Source of the DNA: Pseudomonas karstica
GTDB lineage: Bacteria > Pseudomonadota > Gammaproteobacteria > Pseudomonadales > Pseudomonadaceae
DNA length: 64,000 bases
Reading direction: 5' to 3'
NCBI RefSeq assembly: GCF_009707515.1
Contig: NZ_WLYI01000008.1
Coordinates: 92,145 to 156,144 of the forward strand
The position numbers were made by a program, and so were the translations under genes. The notes under the pieces were generated by a model. The model ran no database searches. It had not been told where the DNA came from and saw nothing but the letters and a program-made list of their open reading frames with translations. Below, piece by piece: positions 1 through 8,417 of the stretch; position 1 is the first letter of the stretch, and each line of letters opens with the position of its first letter.

Positions 1-522
1 TATCACAAGGTCGACGTGTTCGCCCGCCAGGCCGAACTGGCCAAGCGCGAACGCGCGTCGGTGGACGACATCCTGACCATTCCCCTGGCCAGCAACACGG
101 ATTGGTCCGACGCCGAAGTCCGCAACGAACTGGACAACAACGCCCAGGGCATCCTCGGTTACGTGGTGCGCTGGATCGACCAGGGTGTTGGCTGTTCGAA
201 AGTGCCGGACATCAATGACATTGGCCTGATGGAAGACCGCGCCACCCTGCGCATCTCCAGCCAGATGATCGCCAACTGGTTGCGCCATGGCATCGTCAAC
301 GAAGCCCAGGTGATGGAAAGCCTCAAGCGCATGGCGCCGGTGGTGGACCGTCAGAACGCGGGTGACGCGCTGTACCGTCCGCTGGCCCCGGACTTCGACA
401 GCAACATCGCCTTCCAGGCGGCAGTGGAGTTGGTGATTGAAGGGACCAAACAGCCTAACGGCTATACCGAGCCGGTGCTGCATCGTCGGCGTCGGGAGTT
501 CAAGGCCAAGAATGGCCTGTGA
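1..522 (+). CDS. glcB: Malate synthase G, C-terminal part (5' end outside window)
   Basis: Only the last 173 codons are present; the frame is open from base 1. Malate synthase G condenses glyoxylate with acetyl-CoA to give malate, the second step of the glyoxylate shunt, in the cytoplasm. The fragment contains the conserved C-terminal stretches [23 protein letters not shown] (split here only by reading, not by frame), [12 protein letters not shown] and [14 protein letters not shown], all typical of the G isoform. A strong intrinsic terminator follows 18 bp after the stop, so this is probably the last gene of its transcript. The identification is from recognised sequence; the missing N-terminus is only a window-edge effect. 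Confidence 0.95.
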   Translation, partial: YHKVDVFARQAELAKRERASVDDILTIPLASNTDWSDAEVRNELDNNAQGILGYVVRWIDQGVGCSKVPDINDIGLMEDRATLRISSQMIANWLRHGIVNEAQVMESLKRMAPVVDRQNAGDALYRPLAPDFDSNIAFQAAVELVIEGTKQPNGYTEPVLHRRRREFKAKNGL

Positions 523-540
523 GTAAACGCTGAAAACCAA

Positions 541-572
541 AAAGCCCCCTGGATGAAAATCCAGGGGGCTTT
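541..572 (+). terminator. Rho-independent terminator of glcB
   Basis: A perfect 14-bp stem, AAAGCCCCCTGGAT, pairs with its complement around a GAAA loop and ends in TTT. It lies 18 bp after the glcB stop codon. Confidence 0.92.
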
Positions 573-582
573 GGCGTTTGTT

Positions 583-680
583 GCAGGCGCCAGCTTGCTC
601 GCGAAAAACCAGAGGTCACAGCGGTTATCCATAATGCCCGCGTTATCGTTGACGATTTTCGTGGGCAAGCTCGCTCCTAC
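583..680. repeat. Inverted pair of REP elements
   Basis: Left copy GCCAGCTTGCTCGCGAAAA and right copy TTTTCGTGGGCAAGCTCGC face each other across about 50 bp, the layout of a REP doublet. The element fills the space between the glcB terminator and the stop codon of the minus-strand receiver gene and may protect or end that transcript. Confidence 0.8.
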
Positions 681-1130
681 CTACGGGACCATCCCCAACT
701 CGCGCTTCACCATCCTCGCCAGCTTCTCGCTATCAAGCGGCTTGAGCAAAAAATCCACCACGTCCATATGCATGGCGTCGATCACGTCTGGCGCCTCGGC
801 ATCGCCGGACATAACGATGATCGGCAAGGCCGCTCGGGGGGAACTGCGCACCTGACGAATTAATTCCAAACCATTGCTGGGCTCCATGCGCAGGTCGGTG
901 ATCAACAAACCGATGGAGCTACTGCTGGACTTCAACAACGCCCACGCGGCCTCGCCGCTGGCGGCGGTCATGCAGCGAATACCGTCCTGGCTCAGGATTT
1001 CCGCCAACAGTTCGCGCGCGTCCTGGTCGTCATCCACGATCAAAACCCGTTGCGGCGGTAAATCAGGCTCGAGCATCACAGCGCTTAGCGCTTCGCGCTC
1101 GGCATCACTCAAAATATCGTGGTCAGGCAT
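681..1130 (-). CDS. Single-domain response regulator (receiver only)
   Basis: A 149-residue protein with one CheY-like receiver domain at about residues 28-145. Visible parts are the acidic pocket D33-D35 (VLIVDDD), the phosphoacceptor D79 in ITDLRM, and the conserved lysine in LLKPL near residue 132. There is no DNA-binding or enzymatic output domain, so it probably passes phosphate or acts by protein contact. The first 27 residues form an acidic, probably flexible extension. No histidine kinase gene is adjacent; it is convergent with glcB and divergent from the DUF294 gene. The partner kinase and the process controlled cannot be told from the sequence. Confidence 0.85.
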   Translation of the reverse strand: MPDHDILSDAEREALSAVMLEPDLPPQRVLIVDDDQDARELLAEILSQDGIRCMTAASGEAAWALLKSSSSSIGLLITDLRMEPSNGLELIRQVRSSPRAALPIIVMSGDAEAPDVIDAMHMDVVDFLLKPLDSEKLARMVKRELGMVP

Positions 1131-1339
1131 ACGGTTCTCTAATAACTCTCAACAATCTCCCAGCTTCAGAAATAAGACATCGCCAGAAGGGCGCTCAATG
1201 TGCACTTCGTCGGAAAATTTTCCTAGGGCGGTTTTGCAGGACTTAGACGATATTCACGTAAGGTTTTTCCCTGGTTTTTGGCGATTGCATCACCACCTAG
1301 ACTTACGTCCAATGGGCACCCATCGCGCAGGAGTCGACC

Positions 1340-1384
1340 ATGCAGAACGACAACGACAAAAACTGCGGTCATGGTTATGAGTAA
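1340..1384 (+). CDS. Possible 14-codon leader peptide overlapping the DUF294 gene
   Basis: ATG at 1340 follows a good Shine-Dalgarno GCAGGAG (1327-1333) and reads MQNDNDKNCGHGYE before TAA at 1382. Its last codons overlap the ATG at 1377 proposed for the next gene, which has no convincing ribosome site of its own. The arrangement suggests translational coupling: ribosomes ending the leader would reinitiate on the big gene. The peptide has no recognisable function. It could also be a remnant of a longer upstream gene, or the large gene may start at the ATG at 1371. Confidence 0.45.
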   Translation: MQNDNDKNCGHGYE

Positions 1385-3311
1385 AGCTGATGCTTTCGCA
1401 CAAGCGGGGAAAACCGCTGTGCTGCAGAACATCCAAGGTACCCTGCAACTCCTGCAACGCTTCCCGCCGTTCAACCAAATGGAAAATGCCCACTTGGCGT
1501 TTCTGGTGGAACAGTGCCAATTACGCTTCTACGGGCCAGGCGAGAGCATTCTCAAACCCTCGGGTGGGCCGGTAGAACACTTCTACATCGTCAAACAGGG
1601 GCGCGTGGTGGGCGAGCGCCCACACACGGCCAAGGGCGGGACCGAAACCACCTTTGAAATCACCGCGGGTGAATGTTTCCCCCTGGCGGCACTGTTGGGG
1701 GAGCGGGCAACCCGCACCGAACACAAGGCCGCCGAAGACACCTTCTGCCTGCAGTTGAACAAGCCGGCGTTTATCAAGTTGTTCGCCCTCTCCAGCCCGT
1801 TCCGCGACTTCGCTTTGCGCGGAGTGAGCAGCTTGTTGGATCAGGTCAACCAGCAAGTCCAGCAAAAAGCCGTGGAAACCCTCGGCACTCAATATTCCTT
1901 GAACACTCGCCTGGGTGACCTGGCCATGCGCCATCCGGTGGCCTGCAGTCCGCAGACCCCCTTGCGCGAAGCCGTGACGCTGATGCATGAACAGCAAGTG
2001 GGCAGCATTGTGGTGGTGGACGAGCATAAAACGCCCCTGGGGATTTTCACCCTGCGCGACCTGCGCCAGGTGGTGGCCGACGGCACCAGTGATTTCAACC
2101 AAGACATTGAGCGCCATATGACCCAGGCGCCGTTCTTCCTCAGCCCGGACCACAGTGCGTTCGATGCGGCCATCGCCATGACCGAGCGGCATATCGCCCA
2201 CGTCTGCCTGGTCAAGGACCAGCGCCTGTGCGGCGTGGTCTCCGAGCGTGACCTGTTTTCCCTGCAGCGGGTGGACCTGGTGCACCTGTCCCGGACCATC
2301 CGCAACGCGCCCCGGGTGGAAAACCTGGTGGCGATCCGTGGCGAAATCGGCCAACTGGTGGAACGCATGCTGGCCCATGGTGCGTCGTCGACCCAGATCA
2401 CCCACATCATCACCCTGCTCAACGACCACACGGTATGCCGAGTTATCGAGCTGACCCTGGCAGACAAGGGCAACCCCGGCGTGCCTTTCAGTTGGTTGTG
2501 TTTTGGCAGCGAAGGCCGTCGCGAACAAACGCTGTACACCGATCAGGATAACGGCATCCTGTTCGACGCCAAGGACGCCGCGCAAGCCGCCGAGATTCGC
2601 AGCCGCTTGCTGCCGTTGGCGCAGCAGATCAACCAAAGCCTGGCGCTGTGTGGCTTTACCCTGTGCAAGGGCAACATCATGGCCGGTAACCCGCAGCTAT
2701 GCCTGTCCCGCGCCGAATGGGCACGGCGTTTTGCCGGGTTCATTCGCGAAGCAACTCCGGAAAATGTGTTGGGTTCAAGTATCTACTTCGATTTGCGGGT
2801 GGTCTGGGGCGATGAGCAAGGGTGCGAGCAATTGCGCGCAGGGATTCTCGATCAAGTGGCAGATAATCGTTTGTTCCAGCGCATGATGGCCGAGAACGCC
2901 TTACGCCAGCGGCCACCGGTGGGGCGTTTCCGTGACTTTGTGCTGACGCGCAAGGGTCCGGAAAAGGCCACACTCGACCTCAAGGTCCAAGGCCTGACCC
3001 CCTTCGTCGACGGTGCCCGCCTGCTGGCCCTGGCCAACGGCATCAGCGCCAACAACACCCTGGAGCGCCTGCGCCAGTTGGTGGCCAAGGAGGTCATCGA
3101 ACCCTTGGACGGCGCGGCCTATGAAGAGGCCTATCACTTTATCCAGCAAACCCGCATGCAACAGCACCAACTGCAAACCCGGGAAAACCAGCCCTATTCC
3201 AACCGTGTCGACCCCGACAGCCTCAACCACCTGGACCGACGCATCCTGCGTGAGTCCCTGCGCCAGGCCCAACGCCTGCAAAGCAGCCTGAGTTTTCGGT
3301 ATCAGTTGTGA
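1377..3311 (+). CDS. cNMP-binding / CBS-pair / DUF294 nucleotidyltransferase-like protein
   Basis: A 644-residue cytoplasmic signalling-type protein. In order: a cyclic-nucleotide-binding-like domain (about 28-140), a pair of CBS domains (about 181-296) that usually bind adenine nucleotides, a DUF294 nucleotidyltransferase domain with the polymerase-beta-like signature GSEGRREQT...TDQDNG near 376-392, and the DUF294 C-terminal domain. The GS and D-x-D elements are intact, so catalysis is possible; the substrate is unknown. The family is often found with sodium:solute symporters in acetate or carboxylate uptake loci, but none is present here. It overlaps the downstream exonuclease gene by GTGA. 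The start at 1377 was chosen because of the overlapping leader; ATG 1371 is the alternative. Confidence 0.88.
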   Translation: MSKADAFAQAGKTAVLQNIQGTLQLLQRFPPFNQMENAHLAFLVEQCQLRFYGPGESILKPSGGPVEHFYIVKQGRVVGERPHTAKGGTETTFEITAGECFPLAALLGERATRTEHKAAEDTFCLQLNKPAFIKLFALSSPFRDFALRGVSSLLDQVNQQVQQKAVETLGTQYSLNTRLGDLAMRHPVACSPQTPLREAVTLMHEQQVGSIVVVDEHKTPLGIFTLRDLRQVVADGTSDFNQDIERHMTQAPFFLSPDHSAFDAAIAMTERHIAHVCLVKDQRLCGVVSERDLFSLQRVDLVHLSRTIRNAPRVENLVAIRGEIGQLVERMLAHGASSTQITHIITLLNDHTVCRVIELTLADKGNPGVPFSWLCFGSEGRREQTLYTDQDNGILFDAKDAAQAAEIRSRLLPLAQQINQSLALCGFTLCKGNIMAGNPQLCLSRAEWARRFAGFIREATPENVLGSSIYFDLRVVWGDEQGCEQLRAGILDQVADNRLFQRMMAENALRQRPPVGRFRDFVLTRKGPEKATLDLKVQGLTPFVDGARLLALANGISANNTLERLRQLVAKEVIEPLDGAAYEEAYHFIQQTRMQQHQLQTRENQPYSNRVDPDSLNHLDRRILRESLRQAQRLQSSLSFRYQL

Positions 3312-4015
3312 GCCTGTTCAGTTGGCTGCGCAAACCCAAGCCTGGCCTGGACCCGACGCTACAGCGGCGTGTCGAGCAATTGCCCACGCCAGGGGAGCTG
3401 GGAACATGCTCACTGCGGGACCAGCGCTGGGTGGTAGTGGACCTGGAAACCAGCGGCCTGAACCTCAACCGGGATCAGGTGCTGTCCATCGGCGCGGTGG
3501 TGATCGAGGACGGCGCCGTCGACTTTTCCCAACTGTTCGAACGCACCCTCCATCGAGCCGACAACAAGCTCAACCCCAGCGTGCTGATCCACGGCCTGGG
3601 GCCCAGCGCCATCGCCGCCGGTTGCGACCCCGCCAAGGCGTTGCTGGACTTCATGGAGTTCGTCGGCGACAGCCCGTTGCTGGCCTTTCATGCGCCGTTC
3701 GATCAACACATGCTGGGGCGGGCGCTCAAGGACAGTTTGAACTACCGCCTGGGCCATCCGTTTTTGGACGTAGCCGACATCGCCCCTCTGCTGTGTCCCG
3801 AGGCCACGATTCGCGAAGCCGGGCTGGATAACTGGATCGGGCATTTCAACCTGCAGGTGGGCGAGCGCCACCACGCCAGCGCCGATGCTTTGGCCACGGC
3901 AGAGCTGATGTTGATTTTGTTCAGCCGGGCACGGCAGCAGCAAATGGACAGTCCATTGGCGTTACAGCAGCGGTTGAGCCAGTGGAAGCGCCGACAGCAA
4001 TCACCCTCCTTCTGA
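3308..4015 (+). CDS. DnaQ-like 3'-5' exonuclease
   Basis: A 235-residue protein of the DEDDh exonuclease superfamily, related to the epsilon subunit of DNA polymerase III. The ExoI motif DLETSG is near residue 45, ExoII (HAPFDQHM) near 127, and ExoIII (HHASADALAT) near 187, with the catalytic histidine present. Start codon GTG overlaps the stop of the DUF294 gene in GTGA, so the two are co-transcribed and probably translationally coupled. This pairing is recurrent in proteobacteria, which suggests a shared role, but it is not the replicative DnaQ, which normally lies next to rnhA. Confidence 0.88.
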   Translation: MSLFSWLRKPKPGLDPTLQRRVEQLPTPGELGTCSLRDQRWVVVDLETSGLNLNRDQVLSIGAVVIEDGAVDFSQLFERTLHRADNKLNPSVLIHGLGPSAIAAGCDPAKALLDFMEFVGDSPLLAFHAPFDQHMLGRALKDSLNYRLGHPFLDVADIAPLLCPEATIREAGLDNWIGHFNLQVGERHHASADALATAELMLILFSRARQQQMDSPLALQQRLSQWKRRQQSPSF

Positions 4016-4044
4016 ATCAGAAGGGCGACGGTGCCGGGATTACG

Positions 4045-4083
4045 GCCGCTGCGCGCCCGATCGCAGGCTGCGCCAGCGGCTAC
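4045..4083. repeat. Single REP element (GTAGCCGCTG class)
   Basis: GCCGCTGCGC at 4045 pairs with GCGCCAGCGGC at 4070 and is followed by TACAGG. It lies after the exonuclease gene, where it may act as a transcript-end hairpin. Confidence 0.65.
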
Positions 4084-4149
4084 AGGTGGCGACAAGTGCC
4101 ATCACCCGACCAACGCCAATTGCCACCACCTTCCGCCTCTGACACAATC

Positions 4150-4168
4150 GCGAATAATTCTCGTTAGT
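4150..4168 (+). promoter_or_regulatory. Possible Fur box upstream of the FecI-type sigma gene
   Basis: The sequence GCGAATAATTCTCGTTAG is AT-rich in a GC-rich background and resembles a Fur operator (GATAATGATAATCATTATC), with several mismatches. Its place about 25 bp before the sigma gene agrees with the usual Fur control of such genes. The match was judged by eye only. Confidence 0.45.
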
Positions 4169-4191
4169 TTAAATTTTCGATCGGTGATGCC

Positions 4192-4710
4192 TTGTCGTCA
4201 GCCCAAAGTCCCCACAGTGAGCTTGTTGGCACGTTGTACCGTGACCATCGCGGCTGGCTGCTGGCGTGGCTGCGACGCAATGTGGCCTGCCCCAGCCGTG
4301 CCGAAGACCTGAGCCAGGACACCTTCATGCGCCTGCTGGGCCGTGAAGAACTACGCGAACCCCGCGAACCCCGGGCATTCCTGGTGGCCATCGCCAAGGG
4401 CCTGCTGTTCGATTATTTTCGTCGCGCCGCCCTGGAACAAGCCTACCTCACCGAACTGATGCTGATCCCGGAAAGCGAACATCCGTCTCCGGAAGAGCAG
4501 CAACTGATCCTCGAAGACCTCAAGGCCATCGATCGCCTGCTGGGCAAACTCTCCAGCAAGGCCCGCGCCGCCTTCCTTTATAACCGCCTCGACGGTATGG
4601 GCCATGCCGAAATCGCCCAACGCCTCGGCGTGTCGGTACCCCGGGTGCGGCAGTACCTGGCCCAGGGTATTCGCCAGTGCTATGTCGCGCTGTATGGCGA
4701 GCCGCTATGA
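4192..4710 (+). CDS. FecI-type ECF sigma factor
   Basis: A 172-residue ECF sigma factor. Region 2 carries RAEDLSQDTFMRLLG near residues 35-49 and region 4 the helix-turn-helix MGHAEIAQRLGVSVPRVRQYL near 136-156. It probably directs RNA polymerase to the TonB-receptor promoter when the cognate siderophore is bound. The start is a TTG; no in-frame ATG gives a full region 2. The stop overlaps the FecR gene in ATGA. Neighbouring FecR and STN-bearing receptor genes make the cell-surface-signalling role clear, while the siderophore is not identified. Confidence 0.92.
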   Translation: MSSAQSPHSELVGTLYRDHRGWLLAWLRRNVACPSRAEDLSQDTFMRLLGREELREPREPRAFLVAIAKGLLFDYFRRAALEQAYLTELMLIPESEHPSPEEQQLILEDLKAIDRLLGKLSSKARAAFLYNRLDGMGHAEIAQRLGVSVPRVRQYLAQGIRQCYVALYGEPL

Positions 4711-5675
4711 GCCAGGTCAGTTCCAAACCAGTCTCGGCCCGGGTGCTGGACGCCGCGATCGCCTGGCAACTGTCCCTGGGCTCGGGTGACGACAGCGCCG
4801 TGGAGCGTGAGGAATTCGCCAAATGGCTGGCCAGTGACAAGGAGCACGCCCGCGCCTGGCGCCAGTTGGGCATGCTAGATCAGCGCGTGGGTGTGGCCTC
4901 GGGCCCGGCGCGCGCCGCCTTGTTGCAGTCGCGCGCAGGCATCCGCCGACGAGTGCGCAAGCTCGGCAACGGCCTGGCCAGTGTGGTTCTAGTCGTCGGC
5001 CTGGGGTTGTTTGCGGGCCAGCGGTATGTGCCGATCAACTATTGGCTGGCCGACCAACGCACCGCCACCGGCGAACAGCGCACGCTGAAACTGGCAGACG
5101 GCACGGTGATCAGCCTCAACACCCACAGCGCCATCGACGTGCGCTTTGACGAAAAGCGCCGGCTGATCGTGTTGCAGGCAGGCGAGATGCTTGTCGAGAC
5201 CGGCCACAACGATGCCCGACCCTTCATTGTCGAAACCCGCGAAGGCCGCCTGCGGCCTTTGGGCACGCGGTTTATCGTCAAGCGCGAAGACGCCGGCACG
5301 CGGCTCAGCGTGTTGCAATCCGCCGTCGCCGCCCAACCCCTGGCGTTGCATCAGGAACAGGTTTTCAAGGAAGGCCAACAAGTGCTGATGCGCAGCGACG
5401 GCCTCGGCCCGCTGCTGGCCGTCACCCCAGGCACCGATGCCTGGACCCGCGGCATGTTGGTGGTGGACAACGCACGGCTGGGCGATGTGGTGGAGGAACT
5501 GGGCCGCTATCGCACCGGGCATCTGGGGGTCGACAAGCATGTAGCCGACCTGAGGATTACCGGCAGCTTCCCACTGCACGATACCGACCTGGCACTCAAT
5601 GCGCTGCTACCGACGTTGCCGGTGCAGATCCAGCAGCACACACCGTGGTGGGTGACAGTGACGAGCAGGCCTTGA
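4707..5675 (+). CDS. FecR-type transmembrane sigma regulator
   Basis: A 322-residue inner-membrane protein. Residues about 1-60 form a DUF4880 cytoplasmic N-terminus (WQLSLGSGDDSAVEREEFAKWL type) that would contact the sigma factor. A single membrane segment lies near 88-106 (VVLVVGLGLFAGQ), followed by the periplasmic FecR domain with LADGTVISLNTHSAIDV and a C-terminal STN-like region. The family relays ligand occupancy from the receptor to the sigma factor. The gene begins within the sigma gene stop codon (ATGA), so the two are coupled. A start at 4677 is also open but would add codons inside the sigma gene. Confidence 0.92.
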   Translation: MSQVSSKPVSARVLDAAIAWQLSLGSGDDSAVEREEFAKWLASDKEHARAWRQLGMLDQRVGVASGPARAALLQSRAGIRRRVRKLGNGLASVVLVVGLGLFAGQRYVPINYWLADQRTATGEQRTLKLADGTVISLNTHSAIDVRFDEKRRLIVLQAGEMLVETGHNDARPFIVETREGRLRPLGTRFIVKREDAGTRLSVLQSAVAAQPLALHQEQVFKEGQQVLMRSDGLGPLLAVTPGTDAWTRGMLVVDNARLGDVVEELGRYRTGHLGVDKHVADLRITGSFPLHDTDLALNALLPTLPVQIQQHTPWWVTVTSRP

Positions 5676-5688
5676 GATAAGTGACTCC

Positions 5689-5803
5689 TGTAGCCGCTGG
5701 CGCAGCCTGCGATCGGCTGCGCAGCAGTCGTTTGGGCTGCCTTGAAACCGCTGAAGGTCCTGCGGCCCTTATCGCAGCCTCGTGCCTCGACAGCGGCTAC
5801 AGG
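5689..5803. repeat. REP doublet (GTAGCCGCTG class)
   Basis: TGTAGCCGCTGGCGCAGCC at the left and CGACAGCGGCTACAGG at the right are inverted copies about 80 bp apart, each with an internal hairpin (for example CGATCGGCTGCG). The doublet separates the FecI/FecR pair from the receptor gene. Confidence 0.85.
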
Positions 5804-5835
5804 GATCGCCGATCACTTGTTCACGCTTACTAAAT

Positions 5836-5916
5836 CGAAATTATTTTCATCCCCCCCTATCACTTTTTGAATCTCGCTCGGCACATAGGCAATTGAGAAA
5901 TATTTTCATTCAGGAG
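5836..5916 (+). promoter_or_regulatory. Probable promoter and ribosome site of the TonB receptor gene
   Basis: Two similar AT-rich words, GAAATTATTTTCAT (5838-5851) and GAGAAATATTTTCATT (5895-5910), lie before the strong Shine-Dalgarno CAGGAG (5911-5916). The second resembles a Fur site or part of a FecI-type promoter. Which protein uses them cannot be decided by eye. Confidence 0.45.
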
Positions 5917-5923
5917 CCGCTCC

Positions 5924-8353
5924 ATGTCCCGCTCGCTCGACACTTTGTTGCGCCCCAGCCTGTTGGCCGTGGCCATTGCCCTCGGCGCCCCACTGGCCAG
6001 CACACCACTGATCGCCGCCGAACAAGCGTCCAGCGTGCGGGCCTACAACCTGCCCGCCGCACCGTTGTCCAGCACCCTGAACCAGATTGCCAGCCAGGCG
6101 GGCCTGGCGCTGACGCTGAATCCGGCGCTGGCATCGGGCAAGACCTCGGCTCCCGTCCAAGGCCAGTTCGATGCGCCGGGTGCATTGCGCGAAGCGTTGC
6201 GTGGCACCGGGTTGCAGTTGGAACAGAGCAGTGCGGGTACGTTCAGCCTGGTTGAGATTCCCGATGGAGTCGTGGCGTTGCCGCAAACCAGCATTATTGG
6301 CCAGGGCAACTATGAAAGCGCTTGGGGACCGGTGGAGGGGTATGTTGCTACGCGTACGGCGGCGGGTACGAAGACAGATACCGCACTGGTCGAAGCCCCG
6401 CGATCAATTTCCGTCGCCACCCGCAAGCAAATGCAGGACCGCAACGTCCAGAATCTCGATGACGCCGTCAAGTACATGCCCGGCATCGTTTCCGCCAGCT
6501 ACGGCAGTGATACTCGCTACGACTGGATGCGCGTGCGCGGCTTCGAACCCACGCAGTTCCTCGATGGCCTGCCATTGCCAAGAGGCGTGTACGCCAACCC
6601 GAAAGCAGAGACCTGGAACCTCGACCGCATTGCTCTACTGCGTGGCCCGGCCTCCTCGGTCTATGGTCAAACCCCACCAGGCGGCCTCCTGGATATCGTC
6701 AGCCGGCGTCCCAGCGCTGAGTCGAGCAGTGCCATTCAGGTGCAATATGGCAGTGACAATTACCGTCAAATCAATTTCGCCAGCACTGGCAAGATCGATG
6801 ATGAAGGTCAGTTTCTCTACGGTGTCAGCGGCGTAGTGCGTGATGCCGGCACCCAGGTCGATCACATCGACAACAAGCGCTACAACATCGCCCCCAGCCT
6901 GACCTGGAATATCGACACCGACACCAAGCTGACCCTGCTCTCGCAGTTCACTCGCGACGATACTGGGGCCACTAGTCAGTTCCTGCCGATAGTAGGCACC
7001 AAGATCAAATCGCCATTGGGTGAGGTGTCGCATCACAAGAACCTGGGCGACCCGGACTACGAGTTCTACGACCGCACCTACTACGCACTGGGCTATGCCT
7101 TCGAACATCGCTTCAACGATACCTGGCAGTTCAAGCAGAACCTGCGTTACACCAAGTCGGAGCTGTCCTTCCAGCAACTGACCGTGGGCTCCTATGCTTA
7201 CTCACCGGTTGACGCTGCGGGCAATATCAGCCGCTCGTCTACCAACGTCGACGAAAACATTGGTCAATTCGCGGTCGACAATAACTTCCAGGCCGACTTC
7301 GCCACAGGTGACATCACCCACACCCTACTGCTCGGCCTGGATCATCAACGCACCGACACCTCGTACCTGTCGATTTACGGTACCGCAGGGACCGTCAACA
7401 TCTTCAACCCGGTCAACACCCAACCGGTGGTGCGCCCGGCACGCTCAACTGCGTACTACGACTACAACCAGAAAACCGTGCAAACTGGTCTCTACGTGCA
7501 AGATCAGATGGCCCTGGACAAGTGGCGCCTAACGCTGGGCGGTCGTGAAGACTGGGTGCATCAAGGCACCACTTACTTCAACAAAAACGACGCGACCAAC
7601 ACTGACCGCAGCAAGAACTTCAGTGGCAACGCAGCGCTGAGCTACGTATTCGACTCGGGCTTTGTACCGTACATCTCCTACGCCGAATCGTTCCAGCCAG
7701 CGAGTAACGCTAGCGTCTCGCCGACCGAGTCGTACAAACCCACCGAAGGCAAGCAATGGGAACTGGGGATCAAGTACCAGCCGCCCGGCTCAAACACCCT
7801 GCTCAGTGCTGCGGTCTACGACCTGACCCAGAAGAACGTGCTGGTCACCAGCTTCGGGGCCGGTGGCCAGTCGGTCACCAACCAAACCGGTGAAGTGAAG
7901 GTAAAAGGCCTGGAACTGGAAGCGGTATCTGACGTGACCGAGAACCTCAAGGTCATCGCCGCTTACACCCTCGCTAAGTCCGAGGTGCAAAAAGGCCAAT
8001 ACAAAGGCAACCGCCTGCAACTGATGCCAAACCAGCAAGCCTCCCTGTGGACTGACTACACTTGGCACACTGGCGTGCTCGACGGTTTCGGCATTGGCGC
8101 GGGTGCGCGCTACACCGGTAATACTTATGGCGACCAAGGCAATACCTGGCTGGGTAAGGCCAACGCCTACACGGTGTTCGATGCCGCTGTGCATTACGAC
8201 CTCGGCCGCCTGGACAACAGTCTCAAAGGTGCATCCTTGAAGTTGAACGCCACCAATTTGTTCGACAAGGACTACATTTCCACTTGTGATGCTTCCTATT
8301 GCTACTACGGCGACCAACGCAGCGTAGTAGCCAGCGCCACCTACCAATGGTAA
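5924..8353 (+). CDS. TonB-dependent siderophore receptor with signalling (STN) domain
   Basis: An 809-residue outer-membrane transporter. It has a signal peptide (about 1-32), an STN domain near 38-105 (AYNLPAAPLSSTLNQIASQAG), a plug domain from about 140 with VEAPRSISVATRKQMQDR and the RVRGFEPTQFLDGLPLP stretch, and a 22-strand barrel ending in the usual terminal aromatic residue (YQW). Such receptors import ferric siderophores with energy from TonB and signal through FecR to the sigma factor. The plug and barrel look like hydroxamate (ferrichrome or ferrioxamine) receptors, but the ligand is inference. Base composition is somewhat richer in A/T than its neighbours. A terminator follows. Confidence 0.93.
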   Translation: MSRSLDTLLRPSLLAVAIALGAPLASTPLIAAEQASSVRAYNLPAAPLSSTLNQIASQAGLALTLNPALASGKTSAPVQGQFDAPGALREALRGTGLQLEQSSAGTFSLVEIPDGVVALPQTSIIGQGNYESAWGPVEGYVATRTAAGTKTDTALVEAPRSISVATRKQMQDRNVQNLDDAVKYMPGIVSASYGSDTRYDWMRVRGFEPTQFLDGLPLPRGVYANPKAETWNLDRIALLRGPASSVYGQTPPGGLLDIVSRRPSAESSSAIQVQYGSDNYRQINFASTGKIDDEGQFLYGVSGVVRDAGTQVDHIDNKRYNIAPSLTWNIDTDTKLTLLSQFTRDDTGATSQFLPIVGTKIKSPLGEVSHHKNLGDPDYEFYDRTYYALGYAFEHRFNDTWQFKQNLRYTKSELSFQQLTVGSYAYSPVDAAGNISRSSTNVDENIGQFAVDNNFQADFATGDITHTLLLGLDHQRTDTSYLSIYGTAGTVNIFNPVNTQPVVRPARSTAYYDYNQKTVQTGLYVQDQMALDKWRLTLGGREDWVHQGTTYFNKNDATNTDRSKNFSGNAALSYVFDSGFVPYISYAESFQPASNASVSPTESYKPTEGKQWELGIKYQPPGSNTLLSAAVYDLTQKNVLVTSFGAGGQSVTNQTGEVKVKGLELEAVSDVTENLKVIAAYTLAKSEVQKGQYKGNRLQLMPNQQASLWTDYTWHTGVLDGFGIGAGARYTGNTYGDQGNTWLGKANAYTVFDAAVHYDLGRLDNSLKGASLKLNATNLFDKDYISTCDASYCYYGDQRSVVASATYQW

Positions 8354-8367
8354 TCGGCTGAGTTAAC

Positions 8368-8400
8368 AACCAAGCCGTCCCAAGAGGACGGCTTTTGGTT
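8368..8400 (+). terminator. Hairpin after the TonB receptor gene
   Basis: AACCAAGCCGTCC pairs imperfectly with GGACGGCTTTTGGTT; the GC stem is followed by TTTT. It ends 17 bp before the PepSY gene start, so it probably attenuates rather than fully separates the two genes. Confidence 0.75.
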
Positions 8401-8417
8401 TGTCTGAAGGCTATGAA

